From: an uncultured Bacilli bacterium | Lineage (GTDB): Bacteria > Bacillota_I > Bacilli_A > RF39 > UBA660 | Reading direction: 5' to 3' | Length of the DNA: 6,771 bases | Assembly (NCBI GenBank): GCA_947630195.1 | Contig: CANRGQ010000061.1 | Coordinates: 1-6,771 of the forward strand | Shown: piece after piece, positions 1 to 6,675 of the stretch | How the letters are laid out: the number at the start of each line of letters is the position of its first letter | Position numbering within the stretch: position 1 is the first letter of the stretch | The notes under the pieces: generated by a model | Told to the model about the DNA's origin: nothing | Databases searched by the model: none | The model's input: the letters and a program-made list of their open reading frames with translations, nothing else | Position numbers and translations under genes: made by a program

Positions 1-30
1 ATATTTTAAAATATCTTTATTTCTATTCAT
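1..30 (-). CDS. 5' end of a gene running off the left edge (product unknown)
   Basis: Only the first ten codons are inside the window. They begin at an ATG at 30-28 and read MNRNKDILKY, with no stop before the edge. The start is supported by a GTGGTG stretch (36-41) about five bases upstream, which is a one-mismatch match to GAGGTG. A promoter with near-consensus boxes (58-86) would give a leader of roughly 20 bases. The peptide is polar and lysine-containing, not signal-peptide-like, so the product is probably cytoplasmic. Nothing more can be said about function. A chance ATG in AT-rich DNA is the alternative, but promoter, ribosome site and start are correctly ordered and spaced. Confidence 0.5.
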   Translation of the reverse strand, partial: MNRNKDILKY

Positions 31-57
31 ATACTACACCACTCTCTATTTAATAAA

Positions 58-86
58 ATAATACTACATGCAGAATAATAAATCAA
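58..86 (-). promoter_or_regulatory. Probable sigma-A-type promoter for the left-edge gene
   Basis: Read on the minus strand, a -35 box TTGATT (81-86, four of six consensus bases) is followed by a 17-base spacer and a -10 box TATTAT (58-63, five of six). Transcription would begin near position 51, about 20 bases before the ATG at 30. It lies in the gap after the large secreted-protein gene, and no terminator is visible between the two. The left-edge gene could therefore be transcribed from here, by read-through, or both. Confidence 0.5.
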
Positions 87-111
87 TACAATTCCTTAAA
101 TTTATCAAAAT

Positions 112-3100
112 TTATTTCCAAGAAGGCCCAACATGATAGTCAGTTTCTTTACCAGTTGCTTCATCATATTCTATACCAAAATGCTTTGTATATTCTAAAG
201 CAACAGTATCAGATATATTCCATTGACTCCATTTAGGATCTATATTGGTTCCTGCTTTTACCCAACTAGTGAAATAAGTATCACTATTGGTTTTTCTTAA
301 ACCTTCCGCTGGTCTTTCAGGGCCTAATATTTTAACATTATCTTTCACTTCACTAACTAATATTTGGTCAATAAAATCACTATAACAATAAATATTTTTG
401 TATGTTTTACCATTAGCTTCTAAATCATAGCAATTTAACTTACCATCAATATAGCCATTATGATTATTGTTATAACTTCTGATCCAAGACATCGTTTGCA
501 TATCCATCTTAACTTGCATTGCAAAGGCATCACTACTAGAATTTTCATCACTAAAATCAATATCAAAAATATCATTGTTATTGTTTTGAATTTCTTCTGT
601 TGTTACTTTAGCTTTAAGTTCAATAGCGGAATCAATAATTTCATCAAAGGCCCAGTTTTTACCTAATTCTCTTTCAGTTGGATTAACATCTTCATTAGTT
701 ATTTGACGATAAATAACTTGTAAATCTTGACCATTATATAAACATGTTGGACAATAAACTCCACAATGACCACTAGGACAGCATTGTGATTCATACAACT
801 GCTTAGATACTTCCGTACCATTTTTACCAATGTAATGATCTCCGCCACCTTCATCCTTCAAAATAGAGCAACGATTTTTTACATCTGGAGGACAAGATGG
901 ACAGAAACAATCTGGATCATCTGGACATCCCGAAGTACAAACTCCATCAGGAGTTGGTGAACAACCACTATCATTTTGATCATCATTACAAACATTAACA
1001 TCATACCGACAAACATATAATCCTTCATCTTTATATTCGCCATTATATGTATAATCATATTTTAAAGCAGGATTATCATTACCACAAGCTTCACTAGTTT
1101 GAGCAAGTAAAGTAGTTGCTATAACACTATTATAATCTCCCCATATTCGGCCTAATTTATCCCCGTCAAAATATTCACCTAAATTTTCAAACCATAAAAG
1201 ATAATTGTTTAGTCCATTTTGAGCATTCAATGATACTGGCAAACCATTTGTTAATTCTTCACCATTTGGTATTTCGGTACCAGGTCTTGCCATTCCGATA
1301 TTTGGTGTTGGAAATATTGAATAAAATTGCGTTGGAGTAATAAATTCGGCACTACCTTTTTCGGATTGTTTAATATATTTAGCGTTATTTAAAACATAAG
1401 AATACATTTGACAACCATCAGTTGTACAAGCACAGGCTTTATCAGTTTCAACACCACCATTACCTTCCGTTAAAGTAGTAGTCCATCCCGTACTACATTC
1501 TTTATAATCTTTAGAAACATCACCAACACAATATTCTGTAGGTTCTCTTGTCATTGATTCTTTAGTTTTTTCAAAAGCATCATTTTTAATATCATTCATA
1601 TATGGTTCAGGGTACCAATAATGTAATTCCGGATTAAAGTTATAATTCATTTGCCATCCTCCAAAAGGATGAGGATTAATCATTACACCATAAGAACCTT
1701 CGCCACTTCCCGTATAGCCTGAAGCACCATCGGTTATTTCTCCTCCCATGCTAGCACCACCGGTATAGAACCCTATAACTTTGTTATAATTTTCCAAAAT
1801 AGAATACATACCACCAGTACCTAATGTAGCGGTAAAACCAGTCGCACCAGAACCCGTACACCTTACAGAACCGGAAAGACCTTTCGACGTGTCCGCTGAA
1901 CCTACTGAACAACTTACGGTTGATGCTCTACCTAAAGCACCTGCAACTAAAGGTTTTAAATTTTCTGCTTCAGCATCAGAATCAAAGTCAAACGGTTTAT
2001 CATCATATTTACACCTCTTTAGACTTTCATCTTCATAATTTACATGACTAGAAGTTGTTATTTTAGAGCAACTTGCTGAGTCATAGTAATCATAATACCA
2101 GGTAACGCCAATTCCAGGAATCCAATAATAATAATGTTTAGTCCAGGAAGTTGTTTGAGAACATGTATCTCCCGATTTACTATAACCATCAGGACATTTA
2201 CCATCTTTATCGGGAGATGTTGTATAAGTATTATACCTTATTTCACTATCACATTCTCCTCCAAAAACATAATAAGAAATTTTGATACAAGTATCTGATT
2301 CAGGACCATTAAGACATTCTAATAATGCTTTAGCATTAGAATATAATTTATAGCCATCAACTGTACTTTTAGCATTGGCTTTAACTTGAGCATTTGTACT
2401 ATCATTATCTTTAATTCTAGTTGAGTAACAACTTTCAGTTCCATCTATTTTGGCTCTTAAAGTAAAATAACGCCCACTGTCAACTTTTTTAGAACCAGGG
2501 AATTCTATCATAAAGTCTTCTTTACAATATATACCTCTTCCATCACTATTATTAACAAAGTTATCTGAACCAGCTTCCGTAGTTAAATCCGCTTTTTTAT
2601 GAGTATTACCTGCTGTATCTTTAGCATTATCATTAGCCACACATTTTTTAATATCTAGTTTATCTTCCGTTGGATTTACACAAACATCTTCTTCATCATA
2701 TCCTTCTTTTATTTCAATTTTATTATTATCTTCTTTACATACTTCACAAGAAACATCAGAAATATAGGTTTTACATGAGTCTGCTTCTAATTTATTTGTA
2801 CACATTTTAAAACTATTATTTAAAGTCGTAGTTCTAAAAACATTAGAATTTGTATTTCCTAAAACATATAGTCTTTGATTTTCTCCAACTCTTTCACCTG
2901 TAGATACTTCATAAGAATATTTTTCTAATCTACTGTCTTTATATCTTAAACTTAAATTATAAGTAGTATCACTACATTCTTCTACTTTAGGCCCTGTAAA
3001 TTCAATAACAAATTCTACTTTACCAGAATAGTTTTTTTCACCACTACTACCTATTTCTTCAGTTAATAAAGTTCTAATATTAGTACTAGATAAATTACCA

Positions 3101-3966
3101 GCTTGAATCTCATTTCCATTTAAATAAAATTTAGTACTTGTTACATAACTACAGCCACTTGTACAAGAATAATCTAAATATATTTCCCCATTTTCACTAA
3201 AATTATTAACATCTAAATTATAAGTAAATTTATTAATTTCTTCGGTTTCAGTAGAGCTTTTTGTTCTTTTAGGATTTTTATTAATTGTAACCGCAGTTCC
3301 CCCATTTTTAGCATAATCAATCGCCGCATCAAAAGCATTTAAAACTTTAGAAATAACTCCACTTATACTACTTGCTTCATTATTATAGTTAGAATAACTA
3401 TTTGAAACATTATAAGGAGTTCCTACTGTTGTACCAGCATATCGTTTTAAAGTTTTAATTTTTTCTCTTAAACTTACAGCATTAGCATCTTTATTACTTT
3501 CATTTAAATATCTTGATACTTGGTATTCAAAATAAAATACTTGTCTTGAATGCAAATCACCATTAGCAAAACGAACATCAACTTTAGTAGGAAATAATAA
3601 TTGATAAAAATTAATAGTTAACCATTTATTATGATTAGTCGAATCACTCATAATGCTATTAATACCAGCATCAAAAATATTTTGCACAGTATCTGTACTA
3701 GTTGGATCTCCAACTACTCTTAAACATTTTAGTGTTTCGCCACTTCTATCCCATGCATGAACACCAGGGTCATGACAAATGGCAGTCTTAGAACTTCCAT
3801 TAACATAAACTTCATAATTATATACTTGATAACCACCAAAATAAAGTCCAGATCCACCTGGATTACCCTTAGATGTTAAAGTTACATCATCACAGCCATC
3901 AGCCATAACAATATCTATATTAAAAAATGTTATTAATAATATTAATATAAAACTAATTCTTTTCAT
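112..3966 (-). CDS. Very large secreted cysteine-rich protein, possible N-terminal thioester-adhesin-like domain
   Basis: The product is 1284 residues. It starts with a Sec signal peptide: MKR, a hydrophobic core to about residue 20, and a likely cut after V-M-A22. C25 has no lipobox, so it is not an obvious lipoprotein. There are 45 cysteines, all beyond the signal, with 14 between residues 986 and 1075. CxxC pairs sit at 407/410, 1022/1025 and 1072/1075, and a CPDGYSKSGDTC unit at 591-602; disulfides are likely. Residues 60-155 (AIC64HDPG, then YFEYQ149VSRYL) recall thioester domains, and about 245-325 looks beta-rich and Ig-like. Residues 609-630 are Tyr/Trp-rich and 731-770 Gly-rich. No LPXTG motif, late membrane helix or sequence repeat is seen, so attachment is unexplained. 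The ATG is preceded by AGAAAGAG (3977-3984). It has its own promoter and no visible terminator. A secreted surface or matrix role is inferred; the family is not recognised. Confidence 0.85.
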   Translation of the reverse strand: MKRISFILILLITFFNIDIVMADGCDDVTLTSKGNPGGSGLYFGGYQVYNYEVYVNGSSKTAICHDPGVHAWDRSGETLKCLRVVGDPTSTDTVQNIFDAGINSIMSDSTNHNKWLTINFYQLLFPTKVDVRFANGDLHSRQVFYFEYQVSRYLNESNKDANAVSLREKIKTLKRYAGTTVGTPYNVSNSYSNYNNEASSISGVISKVLNAFDAAIDYAKNGGTAVTINKNPKRTKSSTETEEINKFTYNLDVNNFSENGEIYLDYSCTSGCSYVTSTKFYLNGNEIQAGNLSSTNIRTLLTEEIGSSGEKNYSGKVEFVIEFTGPKVEECSDTTYNLSLRYKDSRLEKYSYEVSTGERVGENQRLYVLGNTNSNVFRTTTLNNSFKMCTNKLEADSCKTYISDVSCEVCKEDNNKIEIKEGYDEEDVCVNPTEDKLDIKKCVANDNAKDTAGNTHKKADLTTEAGSDNFVNNSDGRGIYCKEDFMIEFPGSKKVDSGRYFTLRAKIDGTESCYSTRIKDNDSTNAQVKANAKSTVDGYKLYSNAKALLECLNGPESDTCIKISYYVFGGECDSEIRYNTYTTSPDKDGKCPDGYSKSGDTCSQTTSWTKHYYYWIPGIGVTWYYDYYDSASCSKITTSSHVNYEDESLKRCKYDDKPFDFDSDAEAENLKPLVAGALGRASTVSCSVGSADTSKGLSGSVRCTGSGATGFTATLGTGGMYSILENYNKVIGFYTGGASMGGEITDGASGYTGSGEGSYGVMINPHPFGGWQMNYNFNPELHYWYPEPYMNDIKNDAFEKTKESMTREPTEYCVGDVSKDYKECSTGWTTTLTEGNGGVETDKACACTTDGCQMYSYVLNNAKYIKQSEKGSAEFITPTQFYSIFPTPNIGMARPGTEIPNGEELTNGLPVSLNAQNGLNNYLLWFENLGEYFDGDKLGRIWGDYNSVIATTLLAQTSEACGNDNPALKYDYTYNGEYKDEGLYVCRYDVNVCNDDQNDSGCSPTPDGVCTSGCPDDPDCFCPSCPPDVKNRCSILKDEGGGDHYIGKNGTEVSKQLYESQCCPSGHCGVYCPTCLYNGQDLQVIYRQITNEDVNPTERELGKNWAFDEIIDSAIELKAKVTTEEIQNNNNDIFDIDFSDENSSSDAFAMQVKMDMQTMSWIRSYNNNHNGYIDGKLNCYDLEANGKTYKNIYCYSDFIDQILVSEVKDNVKILGPERPAEGLRKTNSDTYFTSWVKAGTNIDPKWSQWNISDTVALEYTKHFGIEYDEATGKETDYHVGPSWK

Positions 3967-3976
3967 AATTAATATA

Positions 3977-3984
3977 CTCTTTCT
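3977..3984 (-). promoter_or_regulatory. Ribosome binding site of the large secreted-protein gene
   Basis: On the minus strand AGAAAGAG lies ten bases before the ATG at 3966. It is a weaker purine-rich match to the anti-Shine-Dalgarno than those of the other genes here. The next in-frame ATG (residue 21) would remove the signal peptide, so the first ATG is the right start. Confidence 0.55.
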
Positions 3985-3998
3985 ACCATCTATAAATA

Positions 3999-4007
3999 AT
4001 TATACCA
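3999..4007 (-). promoter_or_regulatory. Extended -10 promoter of the large secreted-protein gene
   Basis: The minus strand reads TATGGTATAAT here: a perfect TATAAT box (3999-4004) preceded by TGG (4005-4007), the extended -10 TGn element. The hexamer 17 bases upstream (ATTACA, 4022-4027) is a poor -35, which is usual where an extended -10 compensates. The start would fall near 3992, giving a leader of about 26 bases. The promoter lies downstream of the terminator of the preceding gene, so the large gene appears to be an independent unit. Confidence 0.65.
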
Positions 4008-4023
4008 TAAAGATTTTATATTG

Positions 4024-4050
4024 TAATCAATTTTGCAAAAAATTGTATTA
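4024..4050 (-). repeat. AT-rich inverted repeat upstream of the secreted-protein promoter
   Basis: Two perfect 7-base arms, CAATTTT (4028-4034) and AAAATTG (4039-4045), flank a four-base centre GCAA. Allowing one bulged base (4046), four more pairs (4024-4027 with 4047-4050) extend it to about 11 pairs. It lies between the terminator T-tract and the weak -35 region of the promoter. It could be an operator, or chance in AT-rich DNA. It is not followed by a T-tract, so it is not a second terminator. Confidence 0.35.
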
Positions 4051-4070
4051 AAAAAAAGAGCCTCAGCTCT
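4050..4070 (-). terminator. Rho-independent terminator after the membrane-protein gene
   Basis: On the minus strand a five-pair stem AGAGC / GCTCT with loop TGAG (4057-4070) is followed directly by seven T (4056-4050). Three of the five pairs are G-C, high for this AT-rich sequence. It begins two bases after the TAA of the gene ending at 4073, so it marks the 3' end of the putative glycosyltransferase / SpoVIF-like / membrane-protein operon. Confidence 0.85.
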
Positions 4071-4072
4071 AA

Positions 4073-4981
4073 TTATTTATTAATTGTATAAAACTCGCCA
4101 GTTAAATCATTTAAATTATAATCATTTATTTTAGCTTCTTCTACTTCTTTTTTTAAAGTTGGAAGTTCAATATCTTCTTCCTCTTCTTTAACAACGGGAA
4201 CCTCAATACTTGGTTCTTGTTTATTTTCAGGAACATAAACAGAACTAAATACTTCTCTTTCTTTAGGAAGTTCAACATTTTTAATTTCACTAGCAGTATT
4301 TACGATGGAATCAAAATTAAATTCTGGAACACTAGCAAGATTAGGAACTTCTATTTTCTCTTCTGCTTTAACCTCAGGAGTTCCAAAATTAAATGGTTGT
4401 TCTTCTTCTTTAGTTAAAACAGGTTTAACTTCTTCTTTAGCCATTGGCACTTCATTCATCTCTGGAATATCCATTCTTGGCATATCTTCTACTTTTGGTG
4501 TTTCTATATTAGGCATAACGTTTTGACTTGCCATATAAGCGTTGGGATTATCTATTCTATTAATGGCCTCATTTAAATTATTTACTGGAGTTTCCGGAAG
4601 AACTTCGGCAGCTTTCTCAACTTTAGGCATTTCATTAACTTCATTTAAATTTCCTAAATTATTTAAACTTTCATTAATATCTAAAGTTGGCACAATTATT
4701 GTATCATTTTCTAAATTAGGCATAGGACTTGGTTGTTCATTTACCGGATTTAAATTAGGTTCTACATTAAGAGGAATACCTGCACCCGTTTCTTTAAAAC
4801 CATTTAAAGCCTCTTCATTTATTTGTTGTAACTTTTTAGTTTCTTCAATTTCTCTATGTTTTTGATCTTTTTTACCAAATATTAAAATAATGATAAATAT
4901 TAAGACTAAAACGGCAATAGAAATCATTAAATATGTCCCAAAATATTCATAATTATATAATTTATTTAAAAATTCTTCCAT
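4073..4981 (-). CDS. Single-pass membrane protein with long Pro/Glu-rich cytoplasmic tail (ZipA-like architecture, function unknown)
   Basis: The product is 302 residues from the ATG at 4981. Residues about 15-36 are one hydrophobic helix, followed by the basic stretch GKKDQKHR, which predicts the N-terminus outside and the rest in the cytoplasm. Residues 37-60 are charged and may be helical. From about 65 to 285 the chain is low-complexity, acidic and probably disordered. It carries about a dozen short motifs of the form hydrophobic-Pro-x-hydrophobic (MPNLE 87, VPTLD 97, MPKVE 118, MPRMD 167, IPEMN 172, LPTLK 273) and two FNF motifs (198, 221). It ends in NDLTGEFYTINK, which looks more ordered. 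There is no Cys or Trp. The layout resembles ZipA-type or scaffold proteins, but no ZipA globular domain is present. It is the last gene before a strong terminator. A membrane tether or scaffold is an inference from architecture alone. Confidence 0.8.
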   Translation of the reverse strand: MEEFLNKLYNYEYFGTYLMISIAVLVLIFIIILIFGKKDQKHREIEETKKLQQINEEALNGFKETGAGIPLNVEPNLNPVNEQPSPMPNLENDTIIVPTLDINESLNNLGNLNEVNEMPKVEKAAEVLPETPVNNLNEAINRIDNPNAYMASQNVMPNIETPKVEDMPRMDIPEMNEVPMAKEEVKPVLTKEEEQPFNFGTPEVKAEEKIEVPNLASVPEFNFDSIVNTASEIKNVELPKEREVFSSVYVPENKQEPSIEVPVVKEEEEDIELPTLKKEVEEAKINDYNLNDLTGEFYTINK

Positions 4982-4990
4982 GTGTAAACA

Positions 4991-4999
4991 CACCTCTTT
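4991..4999 (-). promoter_or_regulatory. Shine-Dalgarno site that fixes the start of the membrane-protein gene
   Basis: The minus strand reads AAAGAGGTG, one mismatch from the AAGGAGGTG ideal, with nine bases before the ATG at 4981. An in-frame GTG at 4993 would add four residues (MCLH), but it is part of this site itself and has only weak purine sequence upstream. The ATG is therefore the better start. Confidence 0.75.
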
Positions 5000-5013
5000 A
5001 TTCTTACTATATT

Positions 5014-5042
5014 AATTTATCACAAATTACAAGATAATGCAA
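5014..5042 (-). promoter_or_regulatory. Possible internal promoter before the membrane-protein gene
   Basis: On the minus strand TTGCAT (5037-5042) is followed after 17 bases by TAAATT (5014-5019, four of six), with TGA just before it as an extended -10. The layout matches the promoter before the glycosyltransferase gene, which has the same TTGCAT and spacing. The leader would be about 26 bases. TATAGT (5006-5011) is an alternative -10, but its best -35 is only 15 bases away. Co-transcription from upstream is equally compatible. Confidence 0.35.
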
Positions 5043-5047
5043 TTAAT

Positions 5048-5290
5048 TTAAAACATTTTATCAATATTTTTTGGAACATCTCCACCGATTACTTTGGAAA
5101 TTATTTTATCACTTTGTTCTTTACTCACCTTTTTACCGGTCATTTTACTTAAAGTATCAATAACTTCCCTTAAAGTATTTTCATCTTTCATATTTCCTTT
5201 TTGTAACTTTTCAGCTAGACTAATTATCGTATTTTTATCCACTTTTGTTCTCTTTTCCACTTTATTAAATAAAGAATCATTTAAATTCAT
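5048..5290 (-). CDS. SpoVIF-like small protein (stage VI sporulation protein F family)
   Basis: The product is 80 residues, basic and mostly helical, with no signal peptide, membrane helix or cysteine. The pattern LFNKVEKRTKVDKNTI near residues 7-22, then LAEKLQKGNMKDENTLREVI (about 25-44), then GKKVSKEQSDKI (52-63) and a VPKNIDKMF end, is what I associate from memory with the SpoVIF family. In Bacillus that protein acts in late spore-coat assembly together with GerE. The length is close to what I expect for the family. The ATG has a good AGAGGTGG site (5294-5301). It lies 46 bp after the glycosyltransferase gene with no terminator between, so it is probably co-transcribed. No other sporulation gene is in the window. 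The helical sequence is short, so the assignment should be treated as probable. The role in this organism is unknown. Confidence 0.7.
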   Translation of the reverse strand: MNLNDSLFNKVEKRTKVDKNTIISLAEKLQKGNMKDENTLREVIDTLSKMTGKKVSKEQSDKIISKVIGGDVPKNIDKMF

Positions 5291-5293
5291 AAT

Positions 5294-5301
5294 CCACCTC
5301 T
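5294..5301 (-). promoter_or_regulatory. Strong ribosome binding site of the SpoVIF-like gene
   Basis: The minus strand reads AGAGGTGG, with the AGAGG core six bases before the ATG at 5290. It is one of the best Shine-Dalgarno matches in the window and supports this short frame as a real, translated gene. Confidence 0.7.
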
Positions 5302-5336
5302 AGTATAAATATATGAATAAATGATTTCTTTTGTTT

Positions 5337-6605
5337 CTATTTCTCATCTTTTTTAACTAAATCAATAATCTTTTTCGCTTTAATACTCCAATCATTATCT
5401 TTAGCTTCTTTATCTAATAATTTTAAATATTCTTTATCATTTCTTAATTTATAAACTTTATCTAATTTTTCTAAAAAGTCTTTTTTATCTTTTCCAATAT
5501 AAACAGACTTATAATTTCGGCATTCTCTTAAATCAGTTGTAACAATTCCTTTGTGTAAAGCCATATACTCAAATATTTTAACGGGACTAGTAGATTTCGT
5601 TATATCATTAAGGACAAAAGGAATCATTAAAATATCACACTCTTTAGCATAATACTTTAAATACTGATAATCTTTTGACCCTAAAAAATAAACATTTTTA
5701 ACTTCATCCATCTTATTTAAATCATAACTATCATCATATTTAATTCCAAATAAGATAATATTATATTTATTACTCTTGGCAATATATTTTACTAAGTCAT
5801 AATCAAACCATTTCGCTAAAGCCCCATAGTAACATAAATTTATTTTACCATTATGAATAATATCTAAATATTCTTGCTCTAAATTATAATCTTCCCACTT
5901 TTTAAAGAAGTTATAATCAACGCCATTAGTAGATAACACTAAATTATCTTTACCTCTTTTGCTTATGACATCTTCTTCTAGTTCTTGGGCAGTTACTACG
6001 ACATAAACATCTTTATTTGCCATCACAAAATTATATTTATCTAAAATATTTTTGGGTAAATCTTTGGTTCCGGCAAGATCTGGACTTAAATGGTCGACAT
6101 ATTCATAAATAAACTTATAACCTTTATTTAAATAATCTTGGATATTTTCCACACTTAATTTCCAATCCGTACAGTACAGTTCAATATATTTGGGTTTATT
6201 TATATTACTTAACTCTTGCATTAATATTTTATTAAGTAAAATATTATTAAAATTAACTAAATATAAATTATCATGATGTTTCTTAATAGTTTTAACTTTA
6301 TCCGTCATGGTTGTAACTTCATATAAAACTAAAGATTTATTTTTAACTAAGTTATTCGCTATATGTTGGGGTCTTTGAAATAAAGGAACATTATAACCAA
6401 AAGAAGAACGCCATAAAATAACTCGTTCATATTTACCATTTAAAATATCTTTAATAATTTTGCGATATTTACCTGGAAACAAAAAGACACTTAGACTAAC
6501 TTTATCTAAATAATTAGCTACCACATAACGATAACATTTTTTTACAAAGCCAACAAAACCATATTTTTTATAAACATTCACTAGTTTAGATATTTTATCT
6601 TTCAT
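5337..6605 (-). CDS. TuaH-like GT-B fold glycosyltransferase (cell-envelope polysaccharide)
   Basis: The product is 422 residues with no signal peptide. A basic N-terminal segment (about 1-55, with VYKKYGFVGFVKKCYRYV at 11-28) may hold it at the inner face of the membrane. Diagnostic features are FQRPQHIANNL (76-86), FIYEYVDHLSPDLAG (165-179), NGVDYNFF (227-234), YYGALAKWFDYDLV (259-272) and the C-terminal KSTSPVKIFEYMA (337-349). This order is typical of TuaH-type transferases that move a sugar from a nucleotide-sugar donor to a wall or capsule polymer. E346 matches the second Glu of the E-x7-E motif; the first Glu position is Ser338, and the usual Gly-x-Pro after the motif is changed (ALHKGIV). 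Donor and acceptor cannot be read from sequence. It is the first gene of a probable three-gene operon and ends in TAG. No other sugar gene is in view. Confidence 0.85.
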   Translation of the reverse strand: MKDKISKLVNVYKKYGFVGFVKKCYRYVVANYLDKVSLSVFLFPGKYRKIIKDILNGKYERVILWRSSFGYNVPLFQRPQHIANNLVKNKSLVLYEVTTMTDKVKTIKKHHDNLYLVNFNNILLNKILMQELSNINKPKYIELYCTDWKLSVENIQDYLNKGYKFIYEYVDHLSPDLAGTKDLPKNILDKYNFVMANKDVYVVVTAQELEEDVISKRGKDNLVLSTNGVDYNFFKKWEDYNLEQEYLDIIHNGKINLCYYGALAKWFDYDLVKYIAKSNKYNIILFGIKYDDSYDLNKMDEVKNVYFLGSKDYQYLKYYAKECDILMIPFVLNDITKSTSPVKIFEYMALHKGIVTTDLRECRNYKSVYIGKDKKDFLEKLDKVYKLRNDKEYLKLLDKEAKDNDWSIKAKKIIDLVKKDEK

Positions 6606-6609
6606 AGTA

Positions 6610-6618
6610 CCTTCTTTC
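6610..6618 (-). promoter_or_regulatory. Ribosome binding site of the glycosyltransferase gene
   Basis: On the minus strand GAAAGAAGG ends four bases before the ATG at 6605. Its AGAAGG core (6610-6615) is a good Shine-Dalgarno match and supports this start; no in-frame start with a better site is seen upstream. Confidence 0.65.
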
Positions 6619-6646
6619 TATCTTTTTTATGATTAATTTTTAAAAT

Positions 6647-6675
6647 ATTTTACCATATATTTCTTTAACATGCAA
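6647..6675 (-). promoter_or_regulatory. Promoter of the glycosyltransferase operon, -35 overlapping the tandem repeat
   Basis: The minus strand reads TATGGTAAAAT at the -10 (TAAAAT, 6647-6652, five of six, with extended TGG at 6653-6655). Seventeen bases upstream is TTGCAT (6670-6675), sharing only the TTG core with consensus. The start would be near 6640, giving a leader of about 35 bases. The TTGC of the -35 is the end of the first 23-bp repeat unit, so the repeat array reaches into the promoter. The -10 closely resembles that of the secreted-protein gene. Confidence 0.6.

Noticed and set aside
460..666. Plus-strand 68-residue open frame
   Set aside because: It lies wholly inside the large secreted-protein gene on the other strand, has low-complexity Ile/Phe-rich content and no ribosome site; it is a shadow frame.
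112..3966. Lipoprotein or LPXTG-anchored protein
   Set aside because: The residues before C25 (A-D-G) do not make a lipobox, and the C-terminus has neither an LPXTG-like motif nor a hydrophobic tail.
4217..4865. Three plus-strand open frames (66, 73 and 107 residues)
   Set aside because: They are antisense to the Pro/Glu-rich membrane-protein gene. Their Ser/Phe/Leu-rich content mirrors its Glu/Lys/Asn codons and no promoter or ribosome site is seen.
5094..5303. Plus-strand 69-residue hydrophobic open frame
   Set aside because: It is antisense to the SpoVIF-like gene, which has a strong ribosome site and a family-like sequence. The hydrophobic look is the complement of Lys/Glu/Asn codons.
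5303..5308. Possible -10 box TATACT just before the SpoVIF-like gene
   Set aside because: It would put the transcription start within or after the ribosome site and has no matching -35; co-transcription from the glycosyltransferase gene is simpler.
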